Shown here one piece after another: positions 55,275 through 64,000 of a DNA stretch of 64,000 bases (positions are counted from its first letter, which is position 1; each line of letters begins with the position of its first letter). The stretch spans positions 65,811,244-65,875,243 of the forward strand of contig NC_054743.1 of NCBI RefSeq assembly GCF_018143015.1, in the 5' to 3' direction. The DNA is from Lytechinus variegatus. Lineage: Eukaryota; Echinodermata; Echinoidea; Temnopleuroida; Toxopneustidae. Position numbers and translations under genes: made by a program. The notes below the pieces were generated by a model that ran no database searches, was not told the DNA's origin, and saw only the letters and a list, made by a program, of their open reading frames with translations.

Positions 55275-58200
55275 TTACTGTTTGTTATATATTCGTTTCG
55301 TTCTGAGGACGAAACGTATGAGTGATTTTTGTTTGTCGATGTCTGTGCTTTTTAACAGGGACGGAATCTCTATAGCTTCCGTCAAGTTTGTTTCAGTGAG
55401 TAGCATAGCTCTTTGAATGATATAACGTGGACATTTCACGAGAAAATGTTCAATAGTTTCCAATATTTTGCAGGAATCACAAAAACCAGTGGGATGTATT
55501 TTTAATCGGAAAAGATCAAAGTTAAGACCTATTATTCCGAAACGAAGTTTATGTAGTAAACTTTCGGCAAATCTGTTCAGGTGGCATTCGTATAAAGAAA
55601 GATTCACTCGTGGTTGTATCTGTCTCAAATTACGAATGGAATACTTCCACCTGTTTTGCCATTCCTGTGTATATTTTTTTGTTATCAATGTTTTTGCTTC
55701 ATCGGAACCTAAACTATTTTGAATTTCGATTTTCTTCGTTAAGGCTGCTTTTGCATGAAAATCTGCTGTTTCGTTTCCACTTATACCACAATGACTTGGT
55801 ATCCATTCAAGAAAGATTTCTTTACCCTGGTATTGTAGTTTGGTAGTTAAAGTTAGTATTTCAGTTACAAATGATATGTTTTTCATATTTTGTATAGCTA
55901 ACAGCGCACTCTGTGAGTCACTTAAGATAACTGTTCCTACATAAACATTAATATTTTCTAACCACTCTAAAGCAAGTACTATTGCAGCCAACTCAGCCCG
56001 GAAAACTGAAGTATTATCACTTAGTCTTTTTGATTGGTGGTAAGACCATGTGGGTACGAAGAAAGAAGCCGCAGAAGCACCTGTATTGGGTGCTTTAGAT
56101 CCATCTGTATATATGTGTAGTTGATGAGGCCATTTCTTATTAATTAGTCTGAGACTTTCTTGATACAGAAATGAGGGGTTTTCGTTCTTATTTAAACAGT
56201 AACTAAGTTCGGTGGATACTACAGGGGGTATGAAGAACCACGGTGGAAAATTACTAATATTTTTTTCAATATGGGGGCCCTGGTTTTCCGTTCTACAGCC
56301 AAATGGTTTATTTATTTTTTGTAGTTTAGAAAGTTCCAACTGCCAAGATGGTTCGATGCTTTTTAATACAGGGTGGTTTTTATGCGTTTCAATCTTCTGA
56401 CGAAAGTTATCAGATAACATTTGTCTTCGTAAGTCGAGTGGAAGTTCTCCTAGTTCCACCTGGAGAGCTTCCAAAGAAGTGAGTGGTAATGCACCTGCAC
56501 ATATTCTTAGGGCTTGATATTGAATGGAATCTAGTTGTTTTTTAATAGAAGGTGCCGCGCTGTCATAGGCTTCACAGCCATAATCAATTAGAGATCGTAT
56601 ATACGCTCTATAGACCATTAAAAGAGATTTTGTTGAGCTTCCCCATGTGGTTCCTGTCAGATTGCGGATGATATTCAATTTTCTTTTGCATCTAATTATT
56701 ATATCAGTAATATGCTGTTGCCACGTAAGCTTCTGATCAAAAATCACTCCCAGAAATCGTTTAGAACTTTGGAAAGTAAGGTCCTTGCCATTCAGTTCTA
56801 ATTTTGGGTATTGTATTTTATGTTTTTTTGTGAAGAGTACTGGGTTTGATTTATTTTGAGATAGATGGAATCCCCATTTTGTGAACCAATCACTTAGTCT
56901 ATTTATATATTTCTGTAATTTTCCTGTGATCTGGTCAAGGTTATTACCTGATATCCATATTGCACAATCGTCCGCATAAGTGGAAATTGAAATTGATTCT
57001 TCAGATGGAATATCACTTAGCATGATGTTGAATAAAATGGGACTAAGGACACTCCCTTGCGGTAGACCGTTGTGCAGAGTGTATATTTCAGATTTTGTTT
57101 TTCCCACAGCCACTTGGAAGGTTCTATTTTTCAAATAGTTTTGAAGAAAAATTATGATTTTTCCATTGATATTGTTTTTTAATAGTTTGTAAACAAGTCC
57201 ATCTATGTTGAGCCTATCATAGGCTTTCTCAATATCTAAGAAGAAGGCAAGGGTGTATTCACCATTATTGATGCTCTTTTGAATATCATTCTCTAGATTA
57301 ATGATATTATCTGTTGTACTTCTTCCTTTACGGAAGCCACCCATATGCATAGGCAATATATCTGATTTTTCTATGAACCAGTCAAGTCTGTCTTTAATCA
57401 TACGCTCAAATATTTTTATGAAACACGAAGTAAGTGCAATGGGTCTGTATGAAGACAGAAAACTTAAGTCTTTGTTTTGTTTCGGGATAGGAATGAGAAT
57501 AGAGTGTTTCAGTTCAGTGGGTATCTTTCCAGTGTCCCACATAGAGTTTATTATTTTTAGCATGGTTTCTTTTGTTGAAAATGGAAGTTTTTTATATACT
57601 TCGTAGGGGATTTTATCCTCTCCTGGAGCAGAATTTTTGCAGGAGTTTAGAGCCTTTTCCAATTCGAAGAATTTGTATGGCTCATCGAGAATATTTCCAT
57701 GTATTTGAGTTATGTTTAGATTCAAACTAAGACTGGTTTTATTTTTACTTATTGATTGGAAAAAATCACCAAAGGCTTCCGCCTTTTCTTGTTCTGTAAT
57801 AAATTCTTTTTCTTTTTCTATTATAATCGGTATTTTATTTCCTCTTTTAATCTGAATTCCATTCATCTGTTTTATAATTGACCATACTACCGATTCTGGC
57901 ACGAAGCGATTTAATTTGATGCAAAAGTTGTGCCAGTAAGTACGTTCTGCTTGACGGAGCGTCTTTTGGGCTTGGGCTTTTTTCTTTTTGAATGTATTCA
58001 GGTTTTCTATTGAGATGTGTCTTTTTAATTTGTTATTAGCTCTATTTCTATCCTTAATTGCTTTTGAACATTCCTTTGTCCACCAGGGGATAGGCTTGTG
58101 ATGTTTCTTGCCTCTTTTAGGTATTGTTTCATTGATAACATTTAAAACACATTGTTTGAAGAGAGCATAGTCCTCTTGTAAATTAGACCAAGTCATGTCC

Positions 58201-59069
58201 TTGAAAATTTCTTCACATCTTTTGGAGAATTTTACCCAGTCCATGTTTTTGAAGGACCAGAAATTTTCTGAAGTGTGGTTGTCAACTTCAGGACATATCG
58301 TAGTCTTTTCAGGACATATCGTAGTCTTTTCAGGACATATCGTAGTCTTTTCCATGAGCATCTTTATAGCTATTGGAAAGTGATCACTCCCGAGTGAGGT
58401 GTCGAGTACTTCCCATGAACATTTATTTGATATATCTGGGGATGTAATACTTAAATCTAAACACGACATCTTTCCAGTCACTGGGTCCAGTCTAGTACCT
58501 GTTGCATTATTAAGTATGACAAAATTATTTGAAGCAATGAAATGTTCAACAGCCCGACCGTTAGCGTCGTTTTTCTCACTACCCCATAAAGTGTTATGAG
58601 CGTTGAAATCCCCTACGTAAATGATATTATTCATGTTATTCGTTTTTACGAATTCAGTTAATTTATTGATAATATGGACATCTATTTTTTTACATGGGTT
58701 ATAATAATTTACTACAGATACTCTAGATTGCAAGATATGTATATCCACCGATTGAAGTTCAAGCTCGTCATCATATCGAGGGTAATAAAAGTTTATAGAA
58801 TGGTGCACATAAATTGCACATCCACCCCGACTTTGTCCACCCTTGTTGATTCTATTCCTGGGGAAACATGTGTATTCAGGAATGTAAAAAATATTATCAT
58901 CCGTAAACCACGTCTCCTGTACACAAATTATATGGTAAACTTTGCTATTTTTTGAAGAAATAAATTTTACTAATTCTTTACCATGAGAGCACATGCCCTG
59001 CGCATTCCATTGTAAAATGGTGAGTGCTGATAGTATTGTCATAAGTTTACTGCCCTTCATCATGTTCAT
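55275..59069 (-). CDS. LINE ORF2: endonuclease, reverse transcriptase, RNase H
   Basis: 1264 residues. An APE-type endonuclease occupies roughly 15-240 (TILQWNAQGM, IICVQETWF, YVGDFNAHNTLWGS, SDHFPIAI). RT spans about 480-760 with SSYRPIALTSCFIKIFERM, FLDIEKAYDRL, NGLPQGSVLSPILFNIML and the catalytic YADD near 696. RNase H covers about 983-1110 (YTDGSKAPNTG, FRAELAAIVLALEW, LSDSQSALLAIQNM, WIPSHCGISGNETADFHAKA), with its D, E, D, D residues visible. A C-terminal zinc-finger-like CDSCKILETIEHFLVKCPRY closes it. An in-frame triplication of EKTTICP lies near residue 245-265. The protein nicks the target and copies the RNA. Confidence 0.94.
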   Translation of the reverse strand: MNMMKGSKLMTILSALTILQWNAQGMCSHGKELVKFISSKNSKVYHIICVQETWFTDDNIFYIPEYTCFPRNRINKGGQSRGGCAIYVHHSINFYYPRYDDELELQSVDIHILQSRVSVVNYYNPCKKIDVHIINKLTEFVKTNNMNNIIYVGDFNAHNTLWGSEKNDANGRAVEHFIASNNFVILNNATGTRLDPVTGKMSCLDLSITSPDISNKCSWEVLDTSLGSDHFPIAIKMLMEKTTICPEKTTICPEKTTICPEVDNHTSENFWSFKNMDWVKFSKRCEEIFKDMTWSNLQEDYALFKQCVLNVINETIPKRGKKHHKPIPWWTKECSKAIKDRNRANNKLKRHISIENLNTFKKKKAQAQKTLRQAERTYWHNFCIKLNRFVPESVVWSIIKQMNGIQIKRGNKIPIIIEKEKEFITEQEKAEAFGDFFQSISKNKTSLSLNLNITQIHGNILDEPYKFFELEKALNSCKNSAPGEDKIPYEVYKKLPFSTKETMLKIINSMWDTGKIPTELKHSILIPIPKQNKDLSFLSSYRPIALTSCFIKIFERMIKDRLDWFIEKSDILPMHMGGFRKGRSTTDNIINLENDIQKSINNGEYTLAFFLDIEKAYDRLNIDGLVYKLLKNNINGKIIIFLQNYLKNRTFQVAVGKTKSEIYTLHNGLPQGSVLSPILFNIMLSDIPSEESISISTYADDCAIWISGNNLDQITGKLQKYINRLSDWFTKWGFHLSQNKSNPVLFTKKHKIQYPKLELNGKDLTFQSSKRFLGVIFDQKLTWQQHITDIIIRCKRKLNIIRNLTGTTWGSSTKSLLMVYRAYIRSLIDYGCEAYDSAAPSIKKQLDSIQYQALRICAGALPLTSLEALQVELGELPLDLRRQMLSDNFRQKIETHKNHPVLKSIEPSWQLELSKLQKINKPFGCRTENQGPHIEKNISNFPPWFFIPPVVSTELSYCLNKNENPSFLYQESLRLINKKWPHQLHIYTDGSKAPNTGASAASFFVPTWSYHQSKRLSDNTSVFRAELAAIVLALEWLENINVYVGTVILSDSQSALLAIQNMKNISFVTEILTLTTKLQYQGKEIFLEWIPSHCGISGNETADFHAKAALTKKIEIQNSLGSDEAKTLITKKYTQEWQNRWKYSIRNLRQIQPRVNLSLYECHLNRFAESLLHKLRFGIIGLNFDLFRLKIHPTGFCDSCKILETIEHFLVKCPRYIIQRAMLLTETNLTEAIEIPSLLKSTDIDKQKSLIRFVLRTKRIYNKQ
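58287..58352 (-). repeat. In-frame 24-bp triplication within LINE ORF2
   Basis: CAGGACATATCGTAGTCTTT occurs three times in a row on the + strand and encodes three copies of EKTTICP on the minus strand, between endonuclease and RT. The reading frame is kept. Confidence 0.93.
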
Positions 59070-60477
59070 TGTTTGTATTTGCTTTGATGTTTAAAAGCCT
59101 TTGGGCAGTAGCTTCAACAATGTTTATTACGTCTTTTTTAGAGTATCTGTCCGTAAAAAGGAAAATGAGATGAGAGATGAGCTCTATAATCTGTTCATTA
59201 TTTGCATTTACAAAGTTATTTTCGGTTCTCGATTCGTCACTATTTCGTTCTTCTCTCGGTATTTCCCGAGAAGAACCTGGTAGCTGTGATGACTGGTTGC
59301 TCTGGGTTTGGATACTAGGAAGGGGATCACATGGACGGTTTTGATCGGGGTTTCTTATTTCATTTTGAGGGGTTTTCGTTTTAGTCATAGGAGTTGCGGT
59401 ATTGGTAGGGGGGATTGAGGGATAGTTGTCTATTACAGGGATGGGTCTATTTACATTGTTCTCTTTCGCTTGATCATTCTCTACAAAATATTTTGTAGCT
59501 TGGGCGTAGGTTAAGTTGTTTTGAATTTTCAGTTGTTGAATTTTCTTAGCATTTTTGGCAGCAATACATCCGTTATACGCTGCTGAGTGTTTGCCTCCGC
59601 AATTTACACACGTTCGGTCTTCTTTTCGTTTACATTCTTCAAAGGTGTGATTTTCTCCGCAACGGACACATCTAACCTTTGAGCGGCATTGTGAAATTCC
59701 ATGTCCGTAACGCTGGCATTTAAAGCACCTCGTTACCCGAGGAATGTACTGTTTTACCATAAAGATTTGAAAGTACATCGTAATTTTATCTGGTAGGGAT
59801 GCTCTATTGAAAGTCAGTAGAATCGAACGGAGGGGTATGGTTACACGTGAATTATTTCCATTGTCTGGGTTATCATTTTTAACAGTCTTACTCATTCTTT
59901 TAGCCGATGTTACACCCTGCAATTTGAGCTCATCTACAATCTCTTTTTCCGTCATTTCAAGTGGTACATTAGAAATAACTCCTTTTAGGCCAGTTGTTTT
60001 CTGTACTACTTTTACATGGAGATTCCCTATGTTATTTAATTGTAGAATAGCCCTCAATTGTTTGATGTTCTTGCATTTAACAAGAATCGCCTTACCCTGT
60101 TGTATTGGTAAAATACGTTCTACAGGATTAATGGCAACTGCCTTGATTGCATTAGCTAAAATGGCTGGACTTACATCCTTGAAGCTCTTATGTTTTTCAA
60201 TAGTGGTAATAATCAGATCGAAATTTCTATTCTGGTATGGCGATGAGTTACCGCGGTCCGATTCGTATGATGACGATTTATCCGTATTTTTCATATTATC
60301 TGCTCCCAGATTACTGGCAAGTCTCGGCCTTTTCCCAGGTCGTTTTTTGGGACGAGAGTAAGAGACAGTCATAAAATCGTCATCATCCAAATCGGGTCCG
60401 TGGTCTTCGATTATCTCCGGCGCTGATACCGAAGCTTGGGCCATTATTGGTGGGAACCAATAAGGCGGGAAATACAA
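59047..60477 (-). CDS. LINE ORF1: gag-like nucleic-acid-binding protein
   Basis: 476 residues. The N-terminal part is charged and disordered, with a basic RPKKRPGKRPR stretch near 40 that may act as a nuclear signal. A central RRM-like region (about 125-240; ILVKCKNIKQLRAIL, GVISNVPLEMTEKEIVDEL) precedes a cluster of three zinc knuckles at about 250-305: CFKCQRYGHGISQC, CVRCGENHTFEEC and CVNCGGKHSAAYNGC. The C-terminal part is Asn/Pro/Ser-rich. It would coat the LINE RNA. The stop overlaps the ORF2 start by 23 bases in another frame, consistent with termination-reinitiation. Confidence 0.92.
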   Translation of the reverse strand: MYFPPYWFPPIMAQASVSAPEIIEDHGPDLDDDDFMTVSYSRPKKRPGKRPRLASNLGADNMKNTDKSSSYESDRGNSSPYQNRNFDLIITTIEKHKSFKDVSPAILANAIKAVAINPVERILPIQQGKAILVKCKNIKQLRAILQLNNIGNLHVKVVQKTTGLKGVISNVPLEMTEKEIVDELKLQGVTSAKRMSKTVKNDNPDNGNNSRVTIPLRSILLTFNRASLPDKITMYFQIFMVKQYIPRVTRCFKCQRYGHGISQCRSKVRCVRCGENHTFEECKRKEDRTCVNCGGKHSAAYNGCIAAKNAKKIQQLKIQNNLTYAQATKYFVENDQAKENNVNRPIPVIDNYPSIPPTNTATPMTKTKTPQNEIRNPDQNRPCDPLPSIQTQSNQSSQLPGSSREIPREERNSDESRTENNFVNANNEQIIELISHLIFLFTDRYSKKDVINIVEATAQRLLNIKANTNNEHDEGQ

Positions 60478-60734
60478 AATAAAGGAGAGTGCGTTGTGTT
60501 AGTAGTATATGTATAGCCTTCAAGAAAAAATGCCTTACCTCATTCCTTTTGCCCGGTGAGACAAAACTCCTACATATATCTCTAAATCCAAGTATATAGA
60601 TCTCCTCGAATAAAGAAAACAGCAGTTTAAAGCTCAAAATTAGGGTAAAAAAGCAGATTAAGGCGGATTTTAAATCGAAACAGGTGCCTGGATAGACGTG
60701 CGACGTGCGACGTCTGGTCTCACGTCCTAGACCA

Positions 60735-61370
60735 ATTGTCGAAGATCGTCTTTCCTCCAGACACAATTATTTCAAGAATAAAAAAAATCAATAAAACCCA
60801 ACCCCCAACAACGAATCTAAGAACCAACAATCCTCCAAATTAAGACCATGCATGTAGAAAAGCACATGTTTAGAGCGTTGTCTTTATTCCAGACCCAGTC
60901 ATTTAAAAATGATTTAAACAATCTTAAAAACATAAGACTTTGTCATATTCTTATTCTTGTGGAATAAGACGAGTATTATGCTTAGTCTTTCTTCAAGACC
61001 CGGTTATTTAAAAGATAAACAAATATTGAAAAAAATCACAGCTAAGACCAATCTTCAAAATTAAACCCAGTATAAATGCTTGGGCTTAGAGTAATGTCTT
61101 TACCCCTCACCCAGTTCTCTTAAAAATACAAATTAAGCGAAACATTAATCTTAAAACTTAGACCCCAACATCTTCCAAACTATAAAACCCTTGTGATAAC
61201 GCATACTTAATTTGACCAGACCAGCTTATTAAAAAAAAAACAGAACAACAAAACAAACATTTAAAATTAAAACCCTCTTCCAGCCTAAGATCCTGTAATA
61301 TATAATGTATTTAAACATTCACTTTTTCTTCCAGGCAAAGAAATTTATAATTAATAAAAACCATCAAAAC
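60735..61370 (-). repeat. Inner part of the left foldback arm
   Basis: Continues the arm beyond the LINE, in reverse orientation. 60735-60930 is the reverse complement of the first 185 bases of the window. Confidence 0.85.
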
Positions 61371-61377
61371 TTAGAGC

Positions 61378-61530
61378 CCGGGGAGCATTTCATGAAAGGA
61401 GTTGTCTGACGTTTAATCCGACAAGTCCCATTTTATCCAACACTAACCATGGAAGCACTGCATCTTAGCCAATCAACATCAAGGTCGGACATAAATGTTG
61501 ATGAAATACTCCCACAATCATCTTATTCAT
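61378..61530. mobile_element. TTTCATGAAA-type MITE at the centre of the foldback
   Basis: GAGCATTTCATGAAAGGAGTTGTC at left and ATGTTGATGAAATACTCCC at right, with a TAGCCAATCAACATCAAGG core. Same type as 38165-38325. It separates the two arms. Confidence 0.6.
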
Positions 61531-61597
61531 GTTGAACAGGCACGAGAATAAGATTGAGTCTTAGTTATGAAGATTTCATTTATCTTATATTTGAAAA

Positions 61598-62675
61598 TGA
61601 CAAGGTCTGGAATAAAGAAAACTCTCTAAACTTTTATTTATTGAAGGTTATTAGTTTGAAGGATAGTTGGGTTTTAGATTCTGTTGTTCTTTTTTAAAAT
61701 AATTTTGTTATTTTGAAATAATTGGGTCTGGAGAAAGACTACACCATATTTCCATGCTATTCAATGTTGATAAGATTACAGGGTCTTTGTTTTGTTGTTG
61801 GTTGTTGTTGTGATTTTATGATTTTTATAAATGGGTCTGGAGGAAAGACCACGCTATATTTCCATGTTACTCAGTATAAATAGGATCGTGGGTCTTTGTT
61901 TTGTTTTCTTTTTTTATTATTACTATTTTATTATTATTATTCATCATGTGTTATTTGAAAGATCTGGGTATGGATGAAAGACTATGCTATATTTCCATGT
62001 TATTAAACAGTAATAAGAGGGTTGGGTTACTTTTTGCCTGATTCCACCAGTTTTAAATAATTGGGTCTGGAGAAAAGACTATGCTCGATTCTCATTTTTA
62101 TTCCACTAGAATATCATTATCGTATGTTAGTTTGGACCCATATTGTAATTTTTGAAATAAACAGGTCTGGAAAAAAGACTTTGAACTTATATAATAATTT
62201 TTTAAACAACTGGGTCTGGAAGACTTTGGACTGATATTATAATTTTTTAATCAACTGGGTCTGTAAAAAAAGACTTTGGACTTATACAATAATTTTTGAA
62301 TCAACAGGGTCTGGAAAAAAGACTTTGGACTCTTATAACAATAAAAAAGACTCGGTCTGGAAAAAAGACTTTGGACTTATATACTAATTTTTGAAACAAC
62401 CGGGTTTGGAAAAAAGACTTTGGACTTATCTCCAAGAAAGACTTTGCACTTTTGTGCTATATGAATGCATTCCTATAGGATTTTAGTTTAGAACGGATTC
62501 GTCAAAAATCCCTTCAAATTTATTACATTTGTGGGTAAAGTCATTATTACATTTGTGGGCGATCAAAAATTATTACATTTGTGGGTAAAGTGCATTATTA
62601 CATTTGTGGGCGAAATTATTACATTTGTGGCCGTTATTACATTTGTGGACGATTATTACATTTGTGGGTGTAACA
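61598..62675 (+). repeat. Right arm of the foldback element
   Basis: Direct-orientation GGGTCTGGAAAAAAGACTTTGGACTTATA modules ending in the ACATTTGTGGG minisatellite and GGGTGTAACA. Confidence 0.85.
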
Positions 62676-62890
62676 GTCCGCCCCTCAAGACCCGTTAAGA
62701 CGTAAAATTCGTAAAGTAATTTGAGTGAACTTAACTGGAATTCACCTCCGGAGTAGAATTTGAATTTGTGGTTGTGATTATCGTTCGTGATTCTAGTTTG
62801 GTTTCACACATGCTAAAAAATCGTCCTTAGAATTTTTTTCAACAGGAATCATCATTCAAATTACAATTTTGCACCGTGTGTCCCTTACAA
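62676..62890. repeat. Right remainder of the repeat split by the giant foldback
   Basis: Starts with the duplicated GTCCG and continues with CCCCTCAAGACCCG and TTTGGTTTCACACATGCT, answering 43938-43984 and resembling 21660-21800. Confidence 0.55.
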
Positions 62891-63283
62891 AAGTCCCTTA
62901 CCCAAGAGTTACTAGAAAAATAAAATTTCAAACAAATAGGTTCGTTGCTGCATTAGGTTTCAAAATTTTCATCTTTGATCTCCTATTTTACCACTTTATC
63001 AGAAGAACTGGGAAAAGAAAATATTTCAAATAATAATCATTCGAGGACTTTGGGATGTTTAGATTATTTTTACTATTATCATTGTTATTATTTTGTCCTT
63101 ATAGCCACTGATAGTTTTTTAATATATTTCATTCGCATTGATTTTGGTAAAATATTCATGAAGGACACGCGATACAATGAGATAAATTAGAACGATATAT
63201 GATATTGAACTATCAAATGAAATTTATCTTTGATTGTCTCTACATATATAACTAAGTTTTCTCATAAATACTGTGCATACTAG
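62891..63283. other. Intron end before the LRR exon
   Basis: AT-rich sequence, no element recognised. It ends in the acceptor GTGCATACTAG at 63283. Confidence 0.5.
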
Positions 63284-63460
63284 GAAAATCTGGAAATTGA
63301 AAAGCCATGTGGACGGAATGCTTCAGAGGACCTGGCTGAATTTATGTGCTCTTCAAACACCCTGAGATCTGTGACGATCAGTATGCCTGTCTGCCCAGCG
63401 GATGGACATATGCATGATGTGTTTTACTCGATGCTTGCTCTTAATGCCACTAATACAAGG
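63284..63460 (+). CDS. Probable NLR leucine-rich repeat exon
   Basis: 59 codons, phase 0 at both ends, between CATACTAG and GTACGT. It reads ENLEIEKPCGRNASEDLAEF, MCSSNTLRSVTISMPVCPAD and GHMHDVFYSMLALNATNTR. LAEFMCSSNTLRSVTIS fits one leucine-rich repeat of the NLR type (LxxLxxSxxLxxLxI), and the whole recalls inter-repeat segments in sea urchin NLRs. Phase 0 matches the NACHT exon donor at 19484, so it could be the next exon of the same gene across about 43.8 kb, or part of a neighbouring NLR. LRRs sense ligands or hold the NACHT domain inactive. Confidence 0.6.
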
Positions 63461-63600
63461 GTACGTAGAACGATGATTTCTTCGTCATATAACAAATAAG
63501 AAGTGATGTCAATCAAAGTTTATGTTATCATCAGTGTAAAAAATAATTACATATTATAACCAATAATAATAGTAATCACCACTGCGACTATCTGCCCTTT

Positions 63601-63942
63601 ATGGAGAATTGTCTTGAGGAAGATAAATTTCTATTTTTATTATTTATGCCTAAATACCCTGCACTACATGTACGTTTAACGATGATTTTTTTTGTTTCAC
63701 ATAACAAATAATATGCACCATTAAATGATAAAGCGTCAATCACAATAATCTTTATGGTTCATATTTTAATGACAATGGAGAATTGTCTTGAAGATAAATT
63801 TCTATTTTTACTATTTATGCCTAAATACCCTGCACTACGTTTAACGATGATTTTTTTTGTTTCACATAGCAAATAATATGCACCATTAAATGATAAAGCG
63901 TCAATCACAATAATCTTTATGGTTCATATTTTAATGACAATG
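63601..63942. repeat. Tandem duplication with a 174-bp period
   Basis: ATGGAGAATTGTCTTGA at 63601 and 63775 starts two copies that are nearly identical to 63942. It lies in the intron after the LRR exon and interrupts no coding sequence. Confidence 0.92.
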
Positions 63943-64000
63943 TACCTCTACACAGAGCTGGCCGGATAAGGGCTGATGACAACGATTCGCATGTGTAACA
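63943..64000. other. Window end, nothing recognised
   Basis: The last bases (AGAGCTGGCCGGATAAGGGC) could lie near a further exon but give no reliable reading. Confidence 0.3.

Larger units (their letters stand above)
55080..60730 (-). mobile_element. Full-length I/Jockey-superfamily LINE with two intact ORFs
   Basis: Read on the minus strand: a 5' untranslated region of about 253 bases (60730-60478), ORF1 (476 codons), ORF2 (1264 codons) overlapping by 23 bases, a 3' untranslated region and an A-rich TAAA-type tail (about 55127-55080). The right edge abuts ACCAATTG of the foldback arm; comparison with 1-1604 shows a few target bases lost and no clear target duplication. RT followed by RNase H points to the I group. 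Both frames are uninterrupted, so this copy is young or was recently active. Confidence 0.88.
43985..62675. mobile_element. Giant TU-like foldback transposon, 18.7 kb with nested insertions
   Basis: The outer ends are inverted (TGTTGCACCC at left, GGGTGTAACA at right) and lie between perfect 5-bp duplications, GTCCG, at 43980-43984 and 62676-62680. The long left arm, in reverse orientation, runs to about 61370; the right arm, in direct orientation, covers about 61598-62675. Both are built of GGGTCTGGAAAAAAGACT modules and end in the ACATTTGTGGG minisatellite. Four insertions (44092-49687, 49763-50706, 51477-52775, 53904-60730) account for all but about 4 kb. No transposase of its own was seen. 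The architecture matches the sea urchin TU foldback class. Confidence 0.82.

Noticed and set aside
59807..60361. 184-codon + strand frame
   Set aside because: Antisense shadow of the intact LINE ORF1.
55080..60730. 2A peptide in the LINE
   Set aside because: Searched ORF1 and the start of ORF2 for NPGP; none is present.
43985..62675. LTR retrotransposon, because of TG...CA ends and a 5-bp duplication
   Set aside because: The terminal arms are inverted and not direct repeats, and no gag-pol belongs to the element; the nested LINE has its own ends.

Overview
The window is eukaryotic, AT-rich and intron-bearing, and is dominated by transposable elements. The best indication of the host is one gene: an NLR immune receptor (Death domain, NACHT ATPase, probable leucine-rich repeat exon) carrying a canonical 2A-like ribosome-skipping peptide. 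NLR expansions and 2A peptides joined to NLRs are known from sea urchins. Large foldback transposons with tandem repeats in their arms also resemble the sea urchin TU elements. I infer an echinoderm, probably an echinoid, and cannot name the species.

The NLR gene lies on the + strand. Four exons (15321-16019, 16668-16831, 17127-17392, 17886-19483) join with GT/AG sites in matching phases (0, 2, 1) into 909 codons. In order they encode a 284-residue Ser/Thr/Pro-rich leader ending in a 2A peptide, a Death-fold domain starting about seven residues after the skip site, and a NACHT domain with Walker A, Walker B and sensor motifs. A phase 0 exon at 63284-63460 reads as an LRR segment. If it belongs to the same gene, the last intron is about 43.8 kb and is packed with transposons. 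If the NACHT exon is not spliced it reads into an in-frame stop that overlaps AATAAA hexamers, which would give an LRR-less form.

Left flank (1-15300): one arm of a TU-like foldback element; a decayed LINE; a broken Ty3/gypsy element on the minus strand; a tandem-repeat palindrome holding two nested hAT-like elements; a mariner-like foldback; a decayed CR1-like LINE; then a quiet stretch.

Proposed giant intron (19484-63283): nested repeats. These include mariner-like foldbacks, a 153-bp satellite, a 10.5-kb Harbinger-type element (26266-36749) with a degraded transposase and three-base target duplication, TTAA-flanked piggyBac-like MITEs (one split by a Penelope GIY-YIG fragment), and long palindromes of cell-sized satellite units. 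From 43985 to 62675 lies an 18.7-kb TU-like foldback with a GTCCG target duplication. Four later insertions occupy it: a 5.6-kb element with 8-bp duplications, a THAP-exon element, a truncated LINE holding a TTAA MITE, and a composite insert with a full-length LINE whose two ORFs are intact. The incomplete copy at 1-1604 lacks all four and serves as an empty-site control.

No rRNA, tRNA or CRISPR array was seen. Apart from the NLR exons and the intact LINE, nearly all open frames are fragments of elements or by-products of tandem repeats.
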